NCBI GenBank assembly: GCA_002315875.1
Contig: DCIL01000051.1
Span: forward strand, 1 to 9,569
DNA: 9,569 nt
Source: Verrucomicrobia bacterium UBA1727
GTDB taxonomy: Bacteria > Verrucomicrobiota > Kiritimatiellia > RFP12 > UBA1067
Direction: 5' to 3'
Numbering within the stretch: the stretch's first letter is position 1; each line of letters opens with the position of its first letter. Both the position numbers and the translations under genes were made by a program. Below the pieces are notes generated by a model. It had not been told where the DNA came from and did not search any database. It worked only from the letters and a program-made list of their open reading frames with translations. Positions 1 through 5,146 of the stretch are shown here, piece after piece.

Positions 1-142
1 CGTTGTATTTGTCTCCCGCGACGCCACCTGTGTGTCGTTGCTTCTTGCGTTGCTTTTCCTTTCTCTTTCGCTCCCTGTCTTTCTTCCTCTTGGCCTCGAT
101 TCTCCACCCCGAAATCTTGCCTTTCCAATTTGACTCACGACA
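1..142. other. Left-edge stretch with strong pyrimidine bias, no assignable gene
   Basis: The plus strand is markedly C/T-rich from about 20 to 110, so stop codons are rare on either strand and several frames stay open to the window edge. One minus-strand frame starting at a GTG (138-136) stays open to the edge. Another minus frame would read a very Lys/Arg-rich peptide, but it has no ATG, GTG or TTG start before its upstream stop. I cannot tell whether this is the start of a divergent gene, the end of a plus-strand gene, or non-coding DNA. A TTGACT hexamer at 130-135 has no matching -10 at the right distance. Confidence 0.3.
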
Positions 143-159
143 TTGTACAACTTTCCCAC

Positions 160-187
160 ATTCTCACTTATGATCATAAGTGAGAAT
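160..187. promoter_or_regulatory. 28-bp perfect palindrome, probable operator of the regulator gene
   Basis: The half-site is ATTCTCACTTATGA followed directly by its exact reverse complement, with no spacer. The same 28 bp recurs at 761-790 region inside a longer palindrome just after the same gene. This copy ends 5 bp before the -10 hexamer, so a bound protein would cover the -35 region. Symmetric sites upstream of genes for winged-helix dimers are normally binding sites of the gene's own product, so autoregulation is the simplest inference. Binding itself is not shown by the sequence. Confidence 0.75.
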
Positions 188-189
188 TA

Positions 190-206
190 TGATATAATAT
201 TGAGCA
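190..206 (+). promoter_or_regulatory. Extended -10 promoter giving a probable leaderless mRNA
   Basis: TGATATAAT at 190-198 is a perfect TGn-TATAAT extended -10 element. No recognisable -35 lies 16-18 bp upstream, where the palindrome sits; extended -10 promoters can work without one. Initiation would be expected about 7 nt past the hexamer, at 205-206, which is the A of the ATG. No Shine-Dalgarno sequence precedes that ATG, consistent with a leaderless transcript. Confidence 0.6.
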
Positions 207-757
207 TGAGCGAAAATGGATTTTGGAAAGTATGCGAGGCGCTGGATTGCGAAAGACGGATTTTGTTGATTCGGTTTCTGATAGATGTCGAGGCGACGGA
301 GTTCCTTTCGGTGAGTGAACTTGCCGAGAAGTTCGGAATGGGCGAATCGGGCATGAGCGTTCACTTGAAGAAGCTTGCGAATGCTGGACTTGTTTCGTCA
401 AAGCGGGCGGATCGGCGTGTCTATTATCGCGCATTCCCTACGACGACCGAAGCCGGCCGTGTGATCGCTGCTTTGCGCTCGTTCTTCGTGCGACGGCCTG
501 GTGATGCACGTGTTCGCAGTCTCCTATCCTATATCCATGCTCTTTCCCACCTGAGGCGCCATCTAATCGTACGTTGTCTCTTCACAACTCCGAACCTTTC
601 TCTCAAGGAGCTCTCAATTAAGACGGATATGCCAATTCCTACGGCTGATCGCCTTTGGGGAGACCTCAACAAAGCTGGTATAGTTGATCTCAACGGCACC
701 GTCGTGTCGCCCGAAATGAACCCTGAGAAAGCTTTTTTTGAATTGACTGTCGAATGA
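206..757 (+). CDS. Double winged-helix (ArsR-like) transcriptional regulator
   Basis: The product has 183 residues. The N-terminal half (about 8-78) is an ArsR/MarR-like winged helix: helix pair around 14-45, recognition helix around GESGMSVHLKKLANAGLV (46-63), and a wing at KRADRRVYYRA (66-76). The C-terminal half (about 113-168) repeats the scheme: ALSHLRRHLIVRCLF, then SLKELSIKTDMPIPTADRLWGDLNKAGIV with a short wing. It therefore looks like an internally duplicated or fused DNA-binding protein with no obvious ligand or metal-binding domain; the Cys at 10, 15 and 124 do not form a known ArsR metal site. I chose ATG 206 because longer in-frame starts (TTG 143, ATG 170) lie upstream of or within the palindrome and the promoter. 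Codon use appears less GC-rich than in the minus-strand genes. The gene stands alone between two copies of one palindrome, which suggests self-regulation; targets elsewhere are unknown. Confidence 0.75.
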   Translation: MSENGFWKVCEALDCERRILLIRFLIDVEATEFLSVSELAEKFGMGESGMSVHLKKLANAGLVSSKRADRRVYYRAFPTTTEAGRVIAALRSFFVRRPGDARVRSLLSYIHALSHLRRHLIVRCLFTTPNLSLKELSIKTDMPIPTADRLWGDLNKAGIVDLNGTVVSPEMNPEKAFFELTVE

Positions 758-758
758 G

Positions 759-792
759 CAGATTCTCACTTATGATCATAAGTGAGAATCTG
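759..792. repeat. 34-bp perfect palindrome, second copy of the regulator-flanking site
   Basis: It starts one base after the regulator's TGA. The inner 28 bp are identical to 160-187 and three further base pairs on each side (CAG/CTG) extend the symmetry to 34 bp. As RNA it could fold into a long hairpin, but it is AT-rich and no T-run follows, so it is a poor intrinsic terminator. Shared identity with the upstream site argues for a protein-binding site or a repeat unit rather than a chance hairpin. Confidence 0.75.
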
Positions 793-976
793 TATTGTTG
801 AGAAATGAGCTTGTGTGTTGGAATGCGGAGTTGCCTTGGGGAATGATTAGTCGATCATGATAGGAGAGCGGATTGTCCTGGGTGGTGAAAATTTCCGGAG
901 ATTCATAGCTTTTATTCCTTGTATAGGGAGAAGTGTTGAGAGCATATGGTAATCTATAGTCGTCACCCGTTCGCGC

Positions 977-1005
977 TTGACCGTATATAAGCGCTTTGCT
1001 ACAAT
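977..1005 (+). promoter_or_regulatory. Sigma70-type promoter for the deacetylase/CPBP unit
   Basis: TTGACC at 977-982 and TACAAT at 1000-1005 are separated by exactly 17 bp. Transcription would start near 1012, leaving a leader of about 19 nt before ATG 1031. The upstream interval 793-976 contains no ORF or other structure that I can support. Confidence 0.65.
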
Positions 1006-1030
1006 ACCGTAAAATTTGGATGGCAGTTGT

Positions 1031-1723
1031 ATGAAGCTATTTATTCTACTGGTTGCAGCGGTTGCGTGTGTGGGATCGACCTTTGGGGCGATGAAGGTCA
1101 CGCTTACCTTCGATGATGAGCCGAAGGGACATATCCAGCACGCGGCACCGATTCTTGAGAAGTACGGGTATCGCGGTACTTTCAATATCGTCACGAGTTG
1201 GGTTAAGGACGGTTCGACGAACGTGATGAGTTGGAGTGACATTCGTGATTTGAAAGCGCGCGGACATGAAATCGCCTCGCACACCATTGATCACAAGAAC
1301 CTGGTGAAGATGCTTTCGGAAGGAAAGACCAATGAGGTTGTGCGACAGTTCGCAGAGTCGCGCGATGTCATTGCGAAGATGACCGGGTCCGCACCGACGA
1401 TAATGTGTCATCCTTTCGGACGTGGATCGGACGAAGTCAATCGCCTTTGCCGCGAATGCGGAATGAAGCCGATGGAGGGTTGTCGTTATAATCAGGGAAC
1501 CGGCGCCACTGCCGAGACCTTCAGGAAGCAGATTCTTTCGCTTTCCTCACGCGGCACCAAGCGGTGCGATGTGATGTTTCACGGCATCACGGCTGAGACG
1601 GGCGGATGGCGTCCGTTTGCGAAGCTCGCGGACTTTGAGGGAATCATTTCCGAATTGAAGAAACTGGAGACGGCCGGTGTCGTTGAGGTAGTATCGTATG
1701 ACCGCTATCTCGAAACTCGTTAA
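1031..1723 (+). CDS. Secreted NodB/CE4-like polysaccharide deacetylase
   Basis: The product is 230 residues, beginning with a signal sequence (MKLFILLVAAVACVG, about 1-20). Cys13 gives an imperfect lipobox (AVAC), so lipidation is possible but unsure. The mature part is a compact NodB homology domain. Motif 1 is TFDDEP (26-31), where the usual Gly is Glu, with Asp28 as probable catalytic base and Asp29 as metal ligand. Motif 2 is SHTIDH (83-88), giving His84 and His88 as metal ligands. Motif 3 is degenerate: CHPFG (126-130) in place of the usual RPPYG-type. A late FHG (183-185) fits the catalytic-His motif. CE4 enzymes remove N- or O-acetyl groups from peptidoglycan, chitooligosaccharides or exopolysaccharide; the substrate cannot be told here. 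ATG 1031 is preferred over an in-frame TTG at 1016 because the signal peptide then begins MK. The CPBP gene overlaps its 3' end by 26 nt. Confidence 0.8.
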   Translation: MKLFILLVAAVACVGSTFGAMKVTLTFDDEPKGHIQHAAPILEKYGYRGTFNIVTSWVKDGSTNVMSWSDIRDLKARGHEIASHTIDHKNLVKMLSEGKTNEVVRQFAESRDVIAKMTGSAPTIMCHPFGRGSDEVNRLCRECGMKPMEGCRYNQGTGATAETFRKQILSLSSRGTKRCDVMFHGITAETGGWRPFAKLADFEGIISELKKLETAGVVEVVSYDRYLETR

Positions 1724-2291
1724 CACGAATGCATTCCTGCTGACGGCACCGTATGTCGTCTGGATGGTGCTGATGGCGGCGCTGCCCGAGACGGCGTGGG
1801 CGTATGCGGCAAGAAGCGGAATCACCGCGGCATTCCTATGCTTCTCACTGGTGAAGATGCGCCCGACATTGCCGCGCCTCAACGCAGCGGTTTACGGATT
1901 GCTCACGGGCGCGGCGGTTTTCGCAATCTGGATATCGCCAGAGCTTATCTTCTATTTCGAGCGCGCAGTAGCAGTGTCTTCGCCCTATGATCCTGCGGTT
2001 TGCGGATGGACGCTCACTTTTATTAAGCTTTGCGGCAGCGCTTTCGTGATTGCTGTTGCCGAGGAATTGTTTTTCCGTCGGTGGCTCGTGGAATTCGCCG
2101 GCTTTTGGTGGATGGTCGCGCTCTTTGCGGTCGAGCACGGCGAGCGCTGGCATGTCGGTGCGATCACCGGTATCGTCTACGGTGTTCTATCGCGGCGGTA
2201 CGGACTCAAGGCGGCGGTGATTGCGCATGTCGTCACCAATCTCGTTCTTGGTCTTCATGCCATTTTCGGCAACCGTTGGTATTACTGGTAG
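1698..2291 (+). CDS. CPBP-family intramembrane metalloprotease, exosortase-associated type
   Basis: The product is 197 residues with several hydrophobic helices (about 12-30, 38-52, 63-80, 106-121, 136-147, 170-190). The three CPBP (CAAX protease/Abi) motifs are intact: EELFFR with Glu122, Glu123 and Arg127; FAVEH with Phe143 and His147; HVVTN with His177 and Asn181. The layout, including the PYVVWMVL start, the SPYDP segment and the C-terminal GNRWYYW, resembles from memory the 'CAAX prenyl protease-related' proteins linked to exosortase/PEP-CTERM sorting (TIGR03008). That subfamily call needs an HMM search. CPBP enzymes cleave membrane-embedded or prenylated peptides, though many have no known substrate. 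Start ATG 1698 has a GAGG ribosome site at 1685-1688 and lies inside the deacetylase gene, implying coupled expression. The 3' end overlaps the convergent nuclease gene by 10 bp. Confidence 0.8.
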   Translation: MTAISKLVNTNAFLLTAPYVVWMVLMAALPETAWAYAARSGITAAFLCFSLVKMRPTLPRLNAAVYGLLTGAAVFAIWISPELIFYFERAVAVSSPYDPAVCGWTLTFIKLCGSAFVIAVAEELFFRRWLVEFAGFWWMVALFAVEHGERWHVGAITGIVYGVLSRRYGLKAAVIAHVVTNLVLGLHAIFGNRWYYW

Positions 2292-3322
2292 AAACGACGG
2301 AAGGCGAAACCGAGCGCATCCTTAAGGCGGATTGGCCAAAGGCGTGTCGGCACTTCCGCTTCGAGCGGCGACTGGATAAACGACGGCAGATCGGGATTGA
2401 AGTCAAGTCCGGTGAGCTGTTCGAGCTCACTAATCGAGATGATGTTCGCTGTTGGATACGCCGAGTAGGGAATCTTCTGGCTGAAGATCATCGCTACTGC
2501 TCTCACGTCCATTTTCTCCTGCGCGATGATGACCTGGTAGAAGCTGTCCGGAATGTCAACGCCTGCCCCGAGGCGGAGTCCTGACACGGACGGAATGCAG
2601 CCGACCACGACCCAGATTTCGCCGTATCGTGCCGTCCAGTATTCGGCGATGCGATGCTCTACGTCGCGCCAGACGCCGCGGTTCAGTGAAGGGGACTGCG
2701 GAGCGATGTTGCTCATCTGGAAGGTAAGCTTCTGCGCCTCGGGTCCGTAGCGGGTCACGATGGCGTAGTTCGGTGCCATGTGTCCGCGATCGTATCCGCT
2801 CTTCGCGTAATCTCCAGGAGCGGCGGACGATTCCACGGCACGATCTTTGGCGAAGTTGGGACGTTTCTCGTTGTATTCGTATTTCGCCTTGGCCTTGACG
2901 TGGTAGGCGACCCAGAGCGGATGCCGGAGAGTGTCCGACCAGCCGATGGTGAATTCGCCGCGGGTGATTACGCGGATGTCCGCCGGGGCGGGCGCGCCGA
3001 CTCTTCTCGGATATCCTGCGAAGGCCACCGAGCCGGACGGCGCCTCGATGTCGTATTCGTAGACGGCATCGTGTCCGGTAAGATCCAGTGCATCGGTGAG
3101 ATCGCCGAGCGGATTGCCGATCCAGAGCAGGGGACCGGCGACGATGCCTGGCAAAGACCTGTTGTTCTCGATCAACCACTGCCGCGGATGATGAACATAC
3201 CACACGCCGGCAATCGCCCAGAGAACGGATACGACGGTCAGCACGAGACCGAGCTTCAGCGCGCGGCGCTGGTGCTTCGACCTCGTCTTGCCCTTGGCCT
3301 TCGGTTTCGGATTTTTCTTCAC
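2282..3322 (-). CDS. Membrane-anchored DNA/RNA non-specific endonuclease (NUC1 / Serratia nuclease family)
   Basis: The product is 346 residues. A Lys/Arg-rich N-terminus (1-23) precedes one hydrophobic segment (about 24-43) with no clear signal-peptidase site, so it should be anchored with the catalytic part outside the cytoplasm. The beta-beta-alpha-metal nuclease signature is complete: DRGH at 178-181 (His181 the general base), SNIAPQ with Asn205, LNRGVW with Asn214 as probable Mg2+ ligand, and Glu222. The Asn205-Asn214-Glu222 spacing matches Asn110-Asn119-Glu127 of Serratia nuclease. The family cuts single- and double-stranded DNA and RNA without sequence preference; here scavenging or envelope-DNA turnover is an inference. 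The start is GTG (3322-3320), overlapping the zinc-ribbon stop as GTGA, so translation is probably coupled. No gene for an inhibitor protein (NuiA-like) is recognised nearby, and export through the membrane would itself protect the cell. Confidence 0.88.
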   Translation of the reverse strand: MKKNPKPKAKGKTRSKHQRRALKLGLVLTVVSVLWAIAGVWYVHHPRQWLIENNRSLPGIVAGPLLWIGNPLGDLTDALDLTGHDAVYEYDIEAPSGSVAFAGYPRRVGAPAPADIRVITRGEFTIGWSDTLRHPLWVAYHVKAKAKYEYNEKRPNFAKDRAVESSAAPGDYAKSGYDRGHMAPNYAIVTRYGPEAQKLTFQMSNIAPQSPSLNRGVWRDVEHRIAEYWTARYGEIWVVVGCIPSVSGLRLGAGVDIPDSFYQVIIAQEKMDVRAVAMIFSQKIPYSAYPTANIISISELEQLTGLDFNPDLPSFIQSPLEAEVPTRLWPIRLKDALGFAFRRFYQ

Positions 3323-3540
3323 AGGTCTCCGAGTTCGATACGGATGGTGCGGGACTTCATCGCCTGAATTGAGTCGGGGTCATCGTCGCCCATGCCGTGG
3401 CGGACGAGTCCGTCCGGCTCGGGGATGATGAGATGCTCTCCGCAGGCAGGGCATTCGGCCTCTTGGCCGACCATGTCGGCCGAGGCCTGGATTTCAGTGT
3501 TGCACTTGGAACACTTGAAGGACGAAAAGGTATTGCTCAT
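3319..3540 (-). CDS. Small zinc-ribbon protein
   Basis: The product is 73 residues. Two CxxC pairs, CSKC (10-13) and CPAC (30-33), form a four-Cys zinc ribbon of the CPxCG type, followed by the common HLIIPEP strand. The second half is acidic (GDDDPDS) and then ends in SRTIRIELGDL, a segment with no known match to me. Stand-alone ribbons like this are frequent in PVC bacteria and have no defined function; nucleic-acid or protein binding is possible. It begins 3 nt after the nagB stop and ends with a 4-nt overlap with the nuclease start, so it sits inside an operon and may be translated together with the nuclease. No signal peptide is present, so it is probably cytoplasmic. Confidence 0.8.
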   Translation of the reverse strand: MSNTFSSFKCSKCNTEIQASADMVGQEAECPACGEHLIIPEPDGLVRHGMGDDDPDSIQAMKSRTIRIELGDL

Positions 3541-3543
3541 GGG

Positions 3544-4323
3544 TTAGAGTCCAAGCTTGGTGGCGCTACGCCAGGCATAGTATTTCTTCAGCGTGAGCTT
3601 CGATGCTGCTTCCTCGTCGCAGAAGATCCACGCATCGTTGTGGAGCTGAAGGGCGCTCGCGGTGCAGAACTGGCTGATGCCGCCCTCGACACAGCCCTTG
3701 ATGGCGTCCGCCTTGCCCTTGCCGAAGGCGAGCAGGATGATCTTCTTCGCCTCACAGATCGTGCCTACGCCCATCGAGAGCGCACGGGTAGGAACTTCTT
3801 TCTCCTTGCCCTTGAAGAAGAGGCGCGCGTTGTCCTTGATGGTGGACGGCGTGAGGTAGACGACTGAAGTGCGCGAGGAGAGCGAAGTGCCGGGTTCGTT
3901 GAAGGCGATGTGTCCGTCGCTGCCGATGCCGAGCACCTGAATGTCGATGCCGCCGGCCTTCTTGATCTGGGCCTCGTACGCCTTGCATTCCTTTTCGGGA
4001 TCTTTCGCGAGGCCGTTCAAGACGTGGGTATTGGCGAGCTTGATGTCGATCTTCTTGAAGAGATTCTCATTCATGAAGTAGCGGTAGCTCTGGTCGTGAG
4101 TTCCGGGAAGTCCGTAGTATTCGTCGAGATTCCAGCTCTTGACCTGCTTGTACGAGACCTTCTTCGCTTTGACGGCCTTGGCCATTTCGGTGTACATCAA
4201 CACCGGTGTGGAGCCGGTGGCGAGGCCGAGAACGGTCTTCGGATTCTTCTTGACCTGGGCGGTAATGACGGCGGCCGCGAGCTTCGAGGCCTCTTCCTTT
4301 GTCTTGCAGATAACGATTTCCAT
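3544..4323 (-). CDS. nagB: Glucosamine-6-phosphate deaminase
   Basis: The product is 259 residues, close to the usual 260-270. It converts glucosamine-6-phosphate to fructose-6-phosphate and ammonia, the step that feeds amino sugars from peptidoglycan recycling or GlcNAc uptake into glycolysis. The phosphate loop is LATGSTP (34-40). Catalytic residues correspond to those of E. coli NagB with a constant shift of five: Asp67 in NLDEY, and Asp136, His138 and Glu143 in GSDGHIAFNEPG. The ALSMGVGTI segment and the C-terminal HNDAWIFCDEEA are also typical. A Shine-Dalgarno AAAGGA (4338-4333) sits 9 nt before the ATG. It lies 26 bp downstream of the rodZ-like gene. No nagA, nagE or NagC-type site is visible here, so placement next to cell-shape genes rather than a GlcNAc-uptake cluster hints at a recycling role (inference). 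Confidence 0.95.
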   Translation of the reverse strand: MEIVICKTKEEASKLAAAVITAQVKKNPKTVLGLATGSTPVLMYTEMAKAVKAKKVSYKQVKSWNLDEYYGLPGTHDQSYRYFMNENLFKKIDIKLANTHVLNGLAKDPEKECKAYEAQIKKAGGIDIQVLGIGSDGHIAFNEPGTSLSSRTSVVYLTPSTIKDNARLFFKGKEKEVPTRALSMGVGTICEAKKIILLAFGKGKADAIKGCVEGGISQFCTASALQLHNDAWIFCDEEAASKLTLKKYYAWRSATKLGL

Positions 4324-4349
4324 TTTTCTTTTTCCTTTGTTGTAGTTGA

Positions 4350-5141
4350 TTAATCGATGTAAAGGGCGGGGATCTTCTGGGGTGTGCGCGGTGCGGCCGG
4401 CATTGTGGATTTTGCGGCGGGTTTCTCCTGCACGGCTTTCGTTGCCCTCTTTTCCGGGTGCAATACCTCGTCGATCTTCTGCACTTCGGCGAGCTTCTCC
4501 TTGTCCGCATTTTCGGGAGTGGTCGCGCTGTAGAGCGCCTTGAGTCCGATGAAGATGAGCGAGCAGCAGGCGATTACGACGATTGCGAGCACGCCGATTC
4601 GCAAGAAGCGCGCATAAGGAACGGTGGAGCCGCCGTATTCGCGGATGGGCGCGGCGTAGCGAGAGAGAGACGGCGGTTGGTCGATGCGCTCGTCGTCACC
4701 GCTGTAGTTCGGCGCGGGAATGGCAGGCTCCGGTTTGATTGATACCTCGTCATCGTTTCCGAAAAGCGAGGTCTCGGTGATCGTGGGCTTCGCGAGGATT
4801 TCGTCCGCCGGTCTGCTCGGCGGCTCTTCCGCATCGATCGGTGCCTCCTGAACTACAGCGGGCTCCGGCGTTGAAACCGGACGCTCCTTGATCGCCGGTT
4901 CGCGGTTGCCGTTGTAGATTTCCATGAATTCGTCAACCAGCGGCTTGTGGTCGATGCCGAGGGCTTCGCAGAAGAGCTTGATGTATCCGCGAACGTAGAT
5001 GGGGGCGGAGAATTTGTCGAACTCTTCGTTTTCAAGCGCCTCGAGCTGCGCTTTGATGATATGGGTGGTTTCTGCAACCTGTTCGAGCGTGAGGCCTTTC
5101 GCTTCGCGTGCCTGTCGGAGGGTGTTGCCGAATTCGATCAT
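4350..5141 (-). CDS. rodZ: RodZ-like cytoskeletal/cell-shape protein with short periplasmic tail
   Basis: The product is 263 residues. Residues 1-75 form the RodZ-type helix-turn-helix (HTH_25): FGNTLRQAREAKGLTLEQVA, then LEALENEEF and the PIYVRGYIKLFCEALGI stretch, which in RodZ binds MreB rather than DNA. A proline- and acid-rich linker (about 78-175) follows, then one transmembrane helix (about 181-203) and a tail of about 60 residues rich in Lys, Ala and Pro. The globular periplasmic DUF4115 domain of E. coli RodZ is absent, so this is a shortened version. RodZ links MreB to the Rod wall-synthesis machinery. The start was set at ATG 5141 because the family begins FGxxLRxAR and an AAGGA site lies 8 nt upstream (5154-5150); a longer open frame upstream only overlaps ftsK in another phase. 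It starts 5 nt after the ftsK stop. Confidence 0.82.
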   Translation of the reverse strand: MIEFGNTLRQAREAKGLTLEQVAETTHIIKAQLEALENEEFDKFSAPIYVRGYIKLFCEALGIDHKPLVDEFMEIYNGNREPAIKERPVSTPEPAVVQEAPIDAEEPPSRPADEILAKPTITETSLFGNDDEVSIKPEPAIPAPNYSGDDERIDQPPSLSRYAAPIREYGGSTVPYARFLRIGVLAIVVIACCSLIFIGLKALYSATTPENADKEKLAEVQKIDEVLHPEKRATKAVQEKPAAKSTMPAAPRTPQKIPALYID

Positions 5142-5146
5142 TTTGG

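Noticed and set aside
1..138. Divergent minus-strand gene starting at GTG 138
   Set aside because: Only about 46 codons are visible, several frames are open because of pyrimidine bias, and no promoter or ribosome site stands out; insufficient to call.
759..792. Palindrome after the regulator read as an intrinsic terminator
   Set aside because: AT-rich stem, no following T-run, and the same sequence lies upstream of the promoter, so a binding site explains both copies better.
806..847. Thirteen-codon ORF after the second palindrome (ATG 806)
   Set aside because: No ribosome site, no recognisable peptide and it ends quickly; no support beyond chance.
847..1287. 146-codon minus-strand open frame across the deacetylase promoter
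   Set aside because: Its translation has no recognisable domain and it is antisense to the well-supported signal peptide and motif 1 of the deacetylase.
2030..2584. 184-codon plus-strand frame overlapping the CPBP and nuclease genes
   Set aside because: Arg/Cys-rich shadow translation crossing the ends of two genes with intact family motifs.
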